From contig NC_073744.1 of the NCBI RefSeq assembly GCF_029784135.1, positions 35,850,061 to 35,914,060 on the forward strand: a stretch of 64,000 nt of DNA, read 5' to 3'. Positions 1 through 9,990 of this stretch are shown here, one piece after another. The notes below the pieces were generated by a model, which saw only the letters and a program-made list of their open reading frames with translations, had not been told where the DNA came from and searched no databases. The stretch's first letter is position 1, and each line of letters starts with the position of its first letter. Made by a program: the position numbers and the translations under genes. Source of the stretch: Toxorhynchites rutilus septentrionalis. Lineage: Eukaryota; Arthropoda; Insecta; Diptera; Culicidae.

Positions 1-567
1 TAGCAGCTCCGCAACGCTAAAAAATATTTTCCCAAGAGTGTAATTGACGTTACGTTGAATTTGTATCGTGGTTTATACTTTTTGTGTATTCAGAAATGGG
101 GTGAAATTTCATGATTTTCCTAAAATATATTGATAATATTGAAAGAGTTAGTAATGTTTAATTTAGGACACACATAATTCACGTATTTATAATATTTTCC
201 GATGATACTTTTTTCTTTGTGAACATCTTCAATCTTCAGGGTCTCTACGACTAATTCTGTTTGTGTGTTGTTTTCCGCCCGATCGAAAGTTGTTTTGGTC
301 GATCACAATAACAATAACCTTTGTCGTCATTTATTCCGTCAGCCGGGCCCGTTTCTTATCAGAAGCAAGCTACAATTTTATATTTCTCTGTGAAATCCTT
401 GATAGAACCTTATCACGTAATAACAAAATTTATTCTACCGAACGCAACGATTCGTCCAAACCGCATCGCACTTTATTCATTCATTCAGTCATTAACTGCT
501 CCATATTACCGAGGTTAGGTAGAAATTCGTGGTGTTGTTGATTTTTGTTGTGGGGAACAATCTCAAA
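1..567 (+). promoter_or_regulatory. 5' flank and presumptive 5' UTR of the adenylosuccinate lyase gene
   Basis: AT-rich DNA ahead of the AdSL start codon with no convincing gene of its own. A TCAGTC at 485-490 fits an insect initiator and would give a leader of about 80 nt. No clear TATA box sits at the right distance. Short open frames here have no recognisable content. The promoter assignment rests only on position in front of a well-supported gene, so the transcription start is a guess. Confidence 0.35.
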
Positions 568-2138
568 ATGACCGAATTCAATCCGGAATTCCGTGGTTAC
601 CGATCGCCGCTGAGTACTCGATATGCAAGCAAGGAGATGCAATACTTATTCAGTGAACAGAATAAATTTTCCACGTGGCGTAAGTTGTGGATTATTCTCG
701 CCAAAGCGCAGAAGGTCAGTGATGTATAGTCCAATATCTTGAGAGAGGTCAATTAAAGATTGTATTTTCCAGGAATTAGGCCTTGACATTAACGATGGCC
801 AAATCGCCGAGATGGAGGCGCACATCGAGGACATCGATTTCAAAGCAGCGGCTGAGGAAGAAATGCTAACGCGTCACGATGTGATGGCCCATGTGCACGT
901 ATTCGCCAAGCAGTGTCCGCTGGCCGCACCGATAATTCACCTAGGTGCGACATCCTGCTATGTTGGTGATAACACCGATTTGTTGATTCTCAAGGGTGGT
1001 TTGGAGCTGTTGCTTCCAAAGCTGGTGGGTGTCATTAAGCGATTGTCGGAGTTTGCTGTAGAGTACAGGGATCTGCCGACGCTGGGGTTCACCCATTTGC
1101 AGCCAGCTCAGCTGACAACGGTTGGAAAGCGTTGCACTCTTTGGGTACAAGATTTGCTGATGGATGAGCGTGCGCTGAGGAACTGCAGGGATAATCTGCG
1201 CTTCCGGGGGGTGAAGGGAACAACCGGTACACAGGCGTCATTCCTGCAGTTGTTCGCAGGCGATGGCGAAAAGGTAAAGCAGCTGGATAAGAAAGTTACC
1301 AATCTGGCCGGATTCGAGCGGTACTATGCCGTCACGGGACAAACTTATTCGAGGTATGTTCGATTGTCGCTCAGTAGCATTGCATGAGATATACATGAAA
1401 TATTTTTCGACCAGGAAAGTCGATTTGGAGATTGTTTCTGCCCTGTCCAGCCTAGGGGCGACGATCCATAAAATGTGCTCGGATCTGCGTTTGTTGGCGT
1501 CGCGTAAAGAGGTTGAGGAACCTTTCGAGCAGACTCAGATCGGTAGTTCCGCTATGGCCTACAAACGCAACCCCATGCGTTCGGAGCGCTGCTGCGCGCT
1601 CTCGAGACATCTAATTACGCTGCATGCTAGCGCTGCCAACACGTTGGCTGTTCAGTGGCTGGAGCGAACGCTGGACGATTCGGCAAACCGTCGTCTAACC
1701 TTATCCGAGTCATTCCTGTCGGCCGATGCTTGTCTGCTGACATTGCTGAATATTTCTCAGGGGCTGGTGGTTTACCCGAAGGTGATAGAGCGCAACGTTA
1801 GCCAGGAGCTGCCGTTCATGTCAACCGAAAACGTGATTATGGCGATGGTAAAGGCTGGTGGTGATCGGCAGGTTTGTCACGAGAAGATTCGAGTACTGTC
1901 TCATGAGGCAGGTGCACAGGTTAAGCAGCATGGCAAGGATAACGACTTAGTGGATCGCATCAAGGCTGATGCATACTTTGCGCCGATTTTGGCTGATTTG
2001 GATACGATTTTGGATCCAAAAACTTTCACAGGACGGGCGGCCGATCAGGTGTTGGAATTTGTTCGGGAGGAAGTCGATCCGGTGCTGACGAACTACGGTA
2101 GCAACATTGAGACCAAGTCTGTTGGGTTGGCTATCTAG
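568..2138 (+). CDS. AdSL: adenylosuccinate lyase (three coding exons)
   Basis: Splits SAICAR to AICAR plus fumarate and adenylosuccinate to AMP plus fumarate in cytosolic de novo purine synthesis; the family is a homotetramer. Coding exons are 568-714, 773-1353 and 1415-2138, with introns of 58 bp (GTCAGT...CCAG, phase 0) and 61 bp (GTATGT...CCAG, phase 2). Splicing gives 483 residues, the usual animal length. The protein starts [21 protein letters not shown]. The catalytic-histidine segment FTHLQPAQ lies near residue 157. The fumarase/lyase superfamily signature [11 protein letters not shown] is at about 286-296, with the flexible-loop serines, followed by RSERCC. The start is chosen because the first ATG of exon 1 gives the family N-terminus. 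One oddity is Ala where the signature usually has Pro (SSAMPYKRNP). Family assignment is certain; exact splice sites are inferred from consensus and frame. Confidence 0.97.
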
Positions 2139-2177
2139 GGGTTTCCGGAGCTGCTTGATAATATAGAGTCTGTTAAA

Positions 2178-2183
2178 AATAAA
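2178..2183 (+). terminator. AdSL polyadenylation signal
   Basis: AATAAA about 40 bp after the AdSL stop codon, followed by a T-rich stretch near 2200-2220. It is the natural cleavage/polyadenylation signal for this gene. Confidence 0.7.
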
Positions 2184-2189
2184 TGTTTC

Positions 2190-2860
2190 AAAAGATTAAT
2201 GACATTTTCCTTTTTCCAGTTCAATAGAGAAATTCTATAATTGCTTCATATGACAACTAGGGATTGTTAACCGGTTTTACCGAATCACCAGTAATTTTAC
2301 AATCAATAACCGGTAATTTTCATTTCCATTTTCATGATGATGCCCTGATTGAAAGGATTGCAGAATAATGTTTCGTATATGCAGATTTGTTCGCGTATAT
2401 GAATAATTTTGCTCGTGGTCATGATACAATTAATGATGACTTCGGCGTCTTCTATCAAACGTCACAGACTAAATTGATCAAGCGTAATCCTCTGCTCTCC
2501 CGCAAACAGGATTAAACATGCTTTATGAGCGAATAGGAAGAATAGCATGCTGTACGAGTGCAGCACTTTGAGTTCAATTTGAGACGGCGAAGCGTTAGCA
2601 AGCAACAGATAATTGAAGAAGTTGAAGGAAAAGCCAAGAACGGCAGAACCAAATTTAAGTGATTCAAGTTGTATTATTTTATATATAGTATTGTTAAGGA
2701 ATATACGATGTATATAGTTTAAGTTTAAGTGTGTGTAGTGTTTTGTCTTCAAAACAACGAGTCCCTCAATCATGTAGCATCCCTATGCATCTTCATCATG
2801 CATTATTTCTAGTAAGCCAAAAAACGATACTTCTTAGAAAGCAAAGTTAAAACATTGCAC
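2190..2860. other. intergenic, no gene recognised
   Basis: AT-rich DNA with two short AACCGGT-like stretches near 2270-2315. A 103-codon reverse-strand open frame (2462-2773) has no recognisable domain and looks like chance. Nothing else is supported. Confidence 0.5.
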
Positions 2861-3420
2861 TCAGGCGACCCAAAACCAAATTTATTGCTCCGTATTCATA
2901 CCTCACTGGGTCATAAAATATTATTGCTATCCGACACTTTTCCTTGTTTACTTTCTGTCTCTCGCCGCGTGTACGCTTTGCGTACAAGCAGCGATGCGTC
3001 TTCCGCATGAGCCAACAAATGGTTACCATAAAAAACATCTGGTTGTTTTTCAAACACCGTCGACGGATTGAGTTTGGGTTAAGGCTAATTTAGGTTATTA
3101 TATAAGCTAGTTGGTAAGCAAAGAATACACGAGTTTACTTTTGACCATCGACATTGATCCGAAAACTTCCCCAAGAAAAGCGATTGTACTGCGACATGGC
3201 GACCGTGACACGACTAAGGAAGTGCCAATAAGTGAATGGAGGATCCCCGCTGCATCACTGCAATGAAGGCAGTCTGCATCGCGCCCACAAGGGGAATTTG
3301 GTTTTCTCGCTAGGCAAGCTGCATTAAGGCAGCTTTGGAATCACGCAGCGGGACATGTAGCAGTTTTTACAGTCCACTGCAATTGAGATGCTACACAGGT
3401 ATCGTGACTGGATGAAATTG
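2860..3420 (+). mobile_element. LTR-retrotransposon relic: LTR end, primer-binding site and leader
   Basis: At 3197-3214 the sequence TGGCGACCGTGACACGAC matches the complement of the tRNA-Arg(UCG) 3' end including CCA at 17 of 18 positions. The bases just before it end in ...GCGACA, as expected for an LTR ending in CA followed directly by the minus-strand primer-binding site. About 200 bp of GC-richer leader follows (to about 3420). No gag or pol frame remains, and the left LTR boundary is not visible, so 2860 is approximate. The superfamily cannot be told from this piece. Confidence 0.5.
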
Positions 3421-4165
3421 ATTGATTATGGTTTTAATTAAGTAGCTGGATAACAGGAAGGAAAAAAATCACTGTACGACGCAAAACCTGCAGAACATTT
3501 GAGCATCAAAGAAAAACTTGTAGCAATCAAAGATATCAACGTCCAGCCCAAGCTCAACGTCTATAAACGGATTGATGAGAATTGATGAAATTTTCATACA
3601 GAGGGTCTTAGAGGCAAATAAATGACAATGGTATTCGAAGCTCTTCGTACTTACGCCCAACATCATTGGACCCTGAACGCGCGTTTTCCTCTTCTGAAAA
3701 TTTTGTTAGTGAAATTAGATCTAGATTAGAAGACAGAAAAATTAACATTATATGTGTTCTCAAGTATCAACAAATTGGGTACCAAAACTTCCAAAATGTT
3801 GTCTTTGTCTATTGTAATAATAATCCCATTTTTGATGATCTGGATTCTATGGATCCTATGGCTCCAGAGTAGGGGAGATAGGCAGGCGAAGGTGCTATCG
3901 ATTGCCGTGATAGAAACTTTTATATGGTCGGGGTTAAAACAGAGGGGACCAAGTCACCAAATTAAAATTTTTGAGTTATTGGTTGCATAGATTAATCATT
4001 TTGTAAGCTACATACTCTATTTGTCAGATATGGAAAATCACGCGTATAGCCATTATCCAATGGATCGCAATTGTTTTGAATGATCAACGAAAACCGGTTA
4101 TAGGCAGTGTTGCCACATTTTCATCTGAACTAAAGGGGTTAAAAATCTTTTTCATCTGTACTTTT
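3421..4165. other. intergenic, no gene recognised
   Basis: AT-rich DNA with no conserved frame, RNA gene or clear repeat boundary. The hAT-like word AGTGTTGCCACATTTTC near 4107 resembles the hAT ends further right but has no partner here. Confidence 0.4.
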
Positions 4166-5050
4166 GACGTGGGACTACGTCTAACCGGAGTATATGGGGA
4201 GTAAAATGAGAACCTAAACACAGAACATGTAGGAATAAATGAAAGATTCCGAATATGCTTATAACTCGAACATTTCTTACTGGATCGGGAAGATGTTTGC
4301 ATCAATTGATAGGAAATATTTCTACGCTTCTATCGCAATAACTAAAATGTTATTTTCCATTAGATAATCAATTGAAAAACTGTAAAATGTTCAGTGTTAT
4401 CTAAACGCCCTAACTGCCTCGTTTTGATTGGCCCGATTTACGGTTTCCCTAACACAGCCATCAAAGCCAAGCAGCCTTGAAGAAATCGGCATTGCAAATA
4501 CATGCAAGTCGGGGGTATTTTTGTTCCGACTGAAATGTGTTTCCCTAACACAGACTTCAAATCTATGGAGCGTAAGGAAATTGGCATTGCAAATACATGC
4601 AGGTCGGGGGTATTTTTGTTTCGACTGAAATGTGTTTTACCAACACAGACTTCAAAACCAGATGTCTGGAGAAATCTGCTTTGCAAATAAATGCAAACTG
4701 CGAGTACTTTTGTACTCGCTTGCCTTTGTGTAAACTAGAATATGTTTCCTTAACACGGTCTCCTAAACATAGAAAACTGGGAAAATCGTGCAGACACTAG
4801 ATGCGAATGAACTTTCAGGTTTGAATCCTCTATAGTATGAAAAGTAGAAGTTGAAGTTGTTGATTCATGCAAGGAGGTACTTCTGCACCCGCATGTTTTT
4901 TTGCACTTCGAAAAATGTTTTCCTAGCACGGACTACAAGAGCGGGTACGAACATAACGCTTTGGCTCGGTTATTCAAGATTGCATTGAAGGATATGCCCT
5001 CATATCATCTGCTCACTGAAATGATTGCTAAGCTAAGGTAGTCCCACGTC
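4166..5050 (+). repeat. GACGTGGGACTAC-bounded repeat element
   Basis: Begins with GACGTGGGACTACGTC (4166-4181) and ends with the inverted word GTAGTCCCACGTC (5038-5050). Its first ~285 bp (to about 4445, ending at TTTTGATTGG) match the first ~285 bp of the element starting at 5311. The interior holds degenerate tandem units (4443-4960), and the last ~220 bp match, inverted, 52541-52740. No reading frame is conserved. It behaves as a dispersed non-autonomous repeat. The similarity to the other copies continues beyond the right-hand motif, so the true right end may lie near 5110. Confidence 0.6.
4443..4960 (+). repeat. degenerate tandem repeat, about 95-110 bp units
   Basis: About five diverged units, each with a variant of the core TTTCCCTAACACAGACTTC followed by ATTGCAAATACATGCA and a small hairpin such as GCGAGTACTTTTGTACTCGC. 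The second and third units (about 4541-4740) are the most alike. A single inverted unit of the same family lies in 52620-52740. There is no coding content. Confidence 0.65.
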
Positions 5051-5689
5051 AGCCTTGCGGTTATAGATATAACACACCCAATTTTTATTTCAAAAATCTG
5101 TACCATTAAAAATATTCGTCGTAGAGAGAAATCTATTTTATTAGCACGAAAAATATACTACAAACTACTAGAAAAAAAATTTATTTACTACAAGTACAAC
5201 ATTTACATTTGCAAGTGTGTTTGATGATACATAGCTTTTCTGAATCTAGATTACATACTATCGTTTATTAAAATTTCGAGCTACCGCCGCGATGTTCCAT
5301 CAAAACTTTTGACGTAGGACTACGTCTAACCGGAAGATATAGGGGGTGAAATGGAAATCTAGGCACTGAACAAGTAGGAAAAAATGCAAGATTTGGAACG
5401 CTTATAACTCGAGCATTTCTCAATAGATCGCAAAGGTTATTGCATCAACTGATAGGAAATATATCTACGCATCTATCATAACGAATAACATTTCATTTTT
5501 CTTGAGATAAATAATTGAATAATTGTGAAATATCAAGCATTGTCAAAATGCACTATGTGCCCATTTTTGATTGGTCCATTTTGTGCTCCTTAAATCGTAC
5601 CGACCAAAACGGGCAACCAGAGCAGCAGCGAAATAGAATGAAGCACGATTGGAAAGGAAAAAGAAAAAAATGAACGAAACATTGGTCGC

Positions 5690-5828
5690 AGTCTCACACA
5701 TGCGTAATTCTCGAGCCAGCCAGTCAGCTTAAAAATCCCCGCTCCGCTGCCGTAACGATCATTCTCATTCAAACCGTACACCACATCGTTTCGCATCACA
5801 TCACATCAACAAACCAACACAAGCAGCC
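5690..5828 (+). promoter_or_regulatory. relic histone-type promoter and leader
   Basis: Just ahead of the H2A pseudogene start is a GC-richer stretch with a TATA-like CTTAAAAATC near 5729, an initiator-like CATTCTCATTC near 5760-5771 and a short CA-rich leader (CATCACATCACATCAAC) running into the ATG at 5829. This layout is usual for insect core histone genes. The gene behind it is broken, so present activity is doubtful. Confidence 0.4.
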
Positions 5829-6272
5829 ATGTCTGGACATGGTAAAGGAGGAAAAGTGAAGGGAAAGCGTGTTGATCTGGAGTTCCCCGCAAGGGTAGCT
5901 AGGCCGAACGCGTTAGTACCAGTGCACCAGTCCACCTATCCGGCGTTATATAGTTTCGGCCGCCGAAGTGATCGAGTTAGCTGGCAAAGCTGCTCGCGAC
6001 GATAAGAAAACCCGCATTCGGAACAGAACACATTCGGTTCGGTGGATATCAAGACAACAACAGGCAGTCGCAGTGAGTGGCGAGTGGCAAACGCAATCGC
6101 AAAACGGCATCAGGTAGCAGAAGAAAAAAGTTTGTTCTTTATACAAACTGCTTTGGTGGCAAATCCAGAACAAGGCGGCATCGAGGGCGTTCGAAATGGG
6201 TTTTTTCAAAACCACGAGTACTAAGTTTTCTAAATTGGAACCATTCCTTAAAACAAGGCGCTTCTCAGGGCC
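5829..6272 (+). pseudogene. histone H2A pseudogene, copy A
   Basis: Starts with an intact N-terminus MSGHGKGGKVKGKR, then matches H2A codon for codon only in patches. The parts for RAGLQFP, RKGNYAERVGAGAPVY and ELAGKAARDDKKTRI can be recognised at DNA level (about 5870-6015), but about 20-30 nt are missing after QFP and the frame is lost, with stops. The 3' part is unrecognisable except for two degenerate histone-type stem-loops, near 6198-6213 and at 6257-6272 (13 of 16 bases match the consensus). It is not processed: promoter, start and 3' hairpin remain. Histone genes normally lack introns, so this does not separate DNA-level copying from retroposition. Confidence 0.75.
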
Positions 6273-6649
6273 ATTAAACCTTCCAAAAAAGAGTTTAGGA
6301 AATACAGTTCAATGCTTTCTAAAACAATATCCAAAATAATAATAAAACACAAATTGATTTTTTCATAATTTGTTTACCAGGATATGATGAGTATGTGAAT
6401 TTGGCAGTTGTTCTGAGCTTATTGATTTTCACCAATTCTTAAATTGCTTCTAGATTGAAAGTACAGTAATTTACACTTATCTCGACATTTAGCTAATTGG
6501 ACGGACCTGTAATGCGACATATTTAGTTGGACATTTTTGTTAACATAGAGTTCGGGGTCCAAATTATGAATTGAAAGTCGACACTGTACCACTGTCATCG
6601 CAAATGTTCAATTACAGGTTAAAATTACCTCCAATCCGACACTGAGTGG

Positions 6650-6815
6650 TGGTAATGCGACGTGCCATTGAATGTAATTTACTGTAAAATATGTCACAAG
6701 CTGGATGGGAAGAAATTTTCCAACTTGGAAAGCTGGGGCGAGTGGCAAATGCAATCGTTAAACATAAAGGTTCAGCCGAACAAGATGGGGATATCGAGTG
6801 ATAACAAAACAATAA
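6650..6815 (+). repeat. first copy of a duplicated ~155-bp segment
   Basis: Closely matches 7400-7555: both contain ATGTAATTTACTG, TGTCACAAGCTGGATGGGAA, a GCGAGTGGCAAA block and a GATATCGAG/AATATCGAG end. In copy C this segment lies between the recognisable H2A body and the 3' hairpin. Copy 6650 is therefore probably the tail of a further H2A relic whose front is gone. Confidence 0.6.
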
Positions 6816-6841
6816 ACTCTTTAGATTGAAGATAATTTTGT

Positions 6842-6857
6842 GATCCTGAAAAGGACC
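6842..6857 (-). terminator. antisense histone-type 3' stem-loop
   Basis: On the minus strand the bases read GGTCCTTTTCAGGATC, a 6-bp stem (one G-T pair) around the TTTC loop of replication-dependent histone mRNAs, followed by ACAAAA. It implies a former histone gene on the minus strand with its coding end to the right, but no coding remnant can be recognised at 6860-7000. Confidence 0.45.
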
Positions 6858-7016
6858 CTTTTTATCCTGCATGTGAATCCAACGAGCGAACAAATCGTAA
6901 TGAATGTATTTTTTTGCCATCGCTCTCTTTTAACGCTCATTCGTTCGTCTCGTTGGACTCGCTCATCTGGCTGAGTCTGCCGATTTGTCTCTATCCTGTG
7001 AGTGTGTACCGCTAGA

Positions 7017-7023
7017 GTATAAA
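7017..7023 (+). promoter_or_regulatory. TATA box ahead of H2A copy C
   Basis: TATAAAA in CTAGAGTATAAAACACGCGG, about 75 bp before the first recognisable H2A codons of copy C, at the spacing usual for insect core histone genes. It is probably a relic because the following gene is broken. Confidence 0.45.
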
Positions 7024-7089
7024 ACACGCGGACCCCAAAAAAATATCTTATTTTCTTTCAAACCGTAAACCCGTGTGGTTGTACGGCAT

Positions 7090-7580
7090 CGGCATCCTGG
7101 ACGTAACAAAGGAGGACCAGTTAAGGGAAAGGCAAAGTCTCACTCGAACCGTGCAGGTCTCCAGTTCCCTGTTGGTCGCATTCACTGATTGCTCCGCAAG
7201 GGTAACTAGGCCGAACGGATTGGTGCCGGAGCACCAGTATACCTAACAGCGATTATAGAGTTTCGGCCGTCGGAGTGCTTGAGCTGGCTTGCAAAGCTGC
7301 TCACGACAATCAGAAAACCCGCATCAAGAACAGAGCAGCTTCGGTTCGGCGCTCATCAAGGCAACAATTAGTTTCAGTGAGTGGCAAAGTGTTTCTCCGG
7401 CACGTCGCATTAAATGTAATTTACTGAACAACATGTCACAAGCTGGATGGGAAGAAATTTTCCAACTGTGAAAGCTGTGGCGAGTGGCAAACGCAATAGC
7501 AAAACAGGAAGGTTTAACCGAACAAGATGGGAATATCGAGTGATAACAAAAACACAACACCAAAGGTTCTTTTCAGAACC
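7090..7580 (+). pseudogene. histone H2A pseudogene, copy C
   Basis: From about 7099 the frame reads [20 protein letters not shown] and on through LQFPVGRIH, then a stop in place of Arg, LLRKGN, a second stop in place of Tyr, and AERIGAGAPVYLTAIMEF before the frame slips; the ELAGKAAHDNQKTRI region remains at DNA level (about 7275-7325). The start codon is lost. The 3' portion contains the duplicated ~155-bp segment and ends in a perfect histone hairpin at 7565-7580. Canonical H2A is about 125 residues. This copy cannot make it, but it diverged more recently than copy A in its N-terminal half. Confidence 0.8.
7565..7580 (+). terminator. histone mRNA 3' stem-loop, perfect
   Basis: GGTTCTTTTCAGAACC: six paired bases each side of the TTTC loop, preceded by ACACCAAA and followed by ATCAAC. 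This is the SLBP-binding hairpin of replication-dependent histone mRNAs. It ends H2A copy C and confirms a histone origin. Confidence 0.85.
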
Positions 7581-7723
7581 ATCAACATATTCATAAAGAG
7601 TAAACAGTAAACTAATCATTTTTTCAGGTAGATAGGTAGGTATTCACGTAGGAGAAGAAAATAAAACAATATATTTAAAATATATATTTAACAAAAGCTG
7701 TCCCCTTTGTATAGTCCTACGTC

Positions 7724-8196
7724 ACTCCGGTTATGTCCCCGACATTACCCACCCGTCTTTTTATCTCAAAATACCGTTCATCGTATCGTCGCAGGGCCGA
7801 TTTGGGAACATACTCTTGTTCTGAATATGTTCAGAATCAATCGCTCGACAGTTGGTATAGTGAGAACGTTACAAAGAAAGCATTGAAGCGCCGAAAATGC
7901 GAGCGAACCGTTAATTGTTTCTAGGTATCCATTTTTTGTCCACCAATCCTACACATGTTCGTTTTCTGAAACTGTGCCTTCCCTACGAAGTAATTTTACC
8001 TTTAGGGTACGGCATTCATTATTCAGTTCCCGTATATTCCCATCGTAGAACTCAGGAAACGCATCTAACGAATGATTGTCAAATTGTAAAAGTTCCTGGA
8101 ATTTAACATTGCCGCAGCCTTGAGCGTTGGATCAATAAATCGAATCTTTCTCTCATTTGCTGGATCAGCTCAACGAAAAAACTGCGACAAATATCC
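7724..8196. other. no gene recognised
   Basis: AT-rich DNA. The first ~70 bp continue the similarity to the right flank of the element ending at 5050. No conserved frame or RNA gene was seen. Confidence 0.4.
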
Positions 8197-8200
8197 TTAA

Positions 8201-8393
8201 CACTCCTATACTCGCGTGATATTGCTATTGTGTATTTTAGGCGTTATTGGTATTTATTCAAAGATAAATATATAATTGAGTGAAAAAACCCAGAAAATAA
8301 ATTCTCTTTAACTTTATTCAGATTTAATAGTCATTTAATACAGCCACCTCGTTGATGCTCGGTCTGTCAGACCTATGCGCGAGTATAGGAAGG
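8201..8393. mobile_element. piggyBac-like MITE (193 bp)
   Basis: Flanked on both sides by TTAA (8197-8200 and 8394-8397), the target duplicated by piggyBac transposases. Terminal inverted repeats: left CACTCCTATACTCGCG, right CCTTCCTATACTCGCG read inward, matching at 14 of 16. The interior is AT-rich with no coding capacity, so it is a non-autonomous element. Its mobilising transposase is not in this window. Confidence 0.8.
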
Positions 8394-8397
8394 TTAA

Positions 8398-9090
8398 AAA
8401 TGATCTGCCTTTCGCTGTCCATTAGTCTGATAGTTTCTTCTGTTGCCATTCCAACCTAAAAATTCTTGCCACTTTTCAAATGAGCTTCAAATTTAATAGC
8501 ATTGGCATTGAAACAACGTAAGATTGCTCGCAGATATTAGTGAGAATGATCAAATGAAAATCTTTCAGCTCTTCGTGAATCCAGGTTTTTCACCCTGAAA
8601 CAAACGATTCAATCTGTTGATTTGTGGCAAAACATACTTCAAAAAAGCAACAGAGGTTTTGTCATTAAATCTTTGGGGACCGTCAATATTCTGCAAGCAG
8701 TCTGATTTTAGTCGCATTCATACTAAATGGAAAAAAACAAAATTACCTCTGAAAATCACGAAAAGCATCTCTTCACCACCGCCGCTTATCGAAGCCAACG
8801 AGTAGCCGAAGAGTGTAGGATTTTAAGCGGCTTGAGTTCTGTATTACCTCGAATTTCCTCAGTTCTTTTTGGGCAGTTGGATATACAGATTTATATGCCC
8901 CTAAATAAATGGTCAAGATAGTCAGGGATTTTCTCACATGCACACTAGCACACAAAACCAGCGAATGACATGTACATTTGACGACTACTAGATCTAGGCA
9001 ATCGATTTCTATCAAGCGTATTACAGAACTCGAGCCCCATCATCACGGTCGCACTATCCGACACGGATCCTTTCAGACGATCCTTGTAAG
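8398..9090. other. no gene recognised
   Basis: Intergenic DNA without a supported gene, RNA or repeat boundary. Overlapping short open frames on both strands near 8720-8920 lack recognisable motifs. Confidence 0.4.
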
Positions 9091-9092
9091 GA

Positions 9093-9768
9093 TGCTCATT
9101 AGGGTGCCAATGAAAATGGTCATCTCTAATTTCAAAAAGTTACCTCATAAAAATGTTCACCACCTCGGAAAAACACCCTATGCCAAATATTAGAATTCCG
9201 GACTTAACGGAGAGTGGAGCAAAGCGGTCACAGTTTGAGTTTTTTGATAATCGAAAAATCACCCAAGGGGAGAGTAAAGGAAATCGGAGTTTCCGAAAAA
9301 TAATTTTTGATGCCAAATGTCTTAAAATTGCATAAATCGCCGAGATTTGATGTTATCTCGAAAAAAAAATATGTCGAAAAAAAATCTTTTTTTGGCGCTT
9401 GGTCGTTTTTCCGTCTGAAGAGTCGATTTTTAACAAAAACTTTGTTTAGATAACTGTAAATCTCGATGTGTCATGCAATTTTAAGACATTTGGCATCAAA
9501 AAAATTGAAAACCCCGATTTCCGGTGATTTTTCGGTTTTTAAAAAACTCAAATTTTAACGCCTGCAACACTAATAAATGAAGTTCGAATGAGCTAATATT
9601 TTGCATAGGGTATATTATCGTGCAAATCCACATTTCGCAACAAGTTCCGAATGAAAAATCGAGATAACTATTTTTATTGGCATTTAAAACCATTTGTTTC
9701 ATCTCAAACTCCGAAAAAAACTAAAATTTTAAAAATTTTAGGGTCGATTTTTTTCATTTCATTACACT
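9093..9768. repeat. dispersed repeat family 'ATTAGGGTG', copy 1
   Basis: Begins ATTAGGGTGCCAATGAAAAT and ends near TTTTAGGGTCGATTTTTTTC. Shares long blocks (GAAAATGGTCATCTC, ACACCCTATGCCAAATAT, TTTTTCGATTTAC-like stretches) with 38852-39163 and, more weakly, 62905-63200. The interior is partly palindromic, with TTGATGCCAAATGTCTTAAAATTGCAT near 9308 read back inverted near 9475. It is non-coding, MITE-like and older than the copy at 38852. Confidence 0.55.
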
Positions 9769-9990
9769 GTTTGACCGAAACCAAATATTTGACCCTTTTC
9801 GACAGATAAAATTTGATTATCGTGTATTGATAAAATATATTCGACACAAAACACGACAAGCAAATATTCACTTATAGGATGCCTAAAATATTTGTTCGAT
9901 CTGTTCGTCAAAACTGCCGGTACATGATTAGGTTATCTTAAATATTTCAGTCGATTTTTTCCATGTTCGATGTTTGACATTGTTGGCGCT

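Larger units (their letters stand above)
5311..7723 (+). mobile_element. composite element with GACGTAGGACTACGTC ends enclosing histone H2A copies
   Basis: The left end GACGTAGGACTACGTC (5311-5326) is followed by ~285 bp shared with the element at 4166. The right end is the inverted TAGTCCTACGTC (7712-7723), followed by sequence similar to that after 5050 (a GGTTAT-containing stretch, then CACCC and a T-run). Between them are two broken histone H2A genes, one with a promoter-like leader and start codon, plus a duplicated ~155-bp segment (6655-6810 and 7400-7555). Whether the block moved as one transposon or is a decayed histone repeat unit with its spacers is open; both fit. Confidence 0.45.

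Noticed and set aside
1354..1387. AdSL frame continuing past 1353 to a stop
   Set aside because: It runs into the second intron (GTATGT); family alignment resumes at 1415.
2462..2773. 103-codon reverse-strand frame
   Set aside because: No recognisable motif, AT-rich composition, no splice or promoter context.
3194..3230. tRNA-like sequence at 3197
   Set aside because: Only 18 bases match tRNA-Arg and no arms follow; a primer-binding site explains it.
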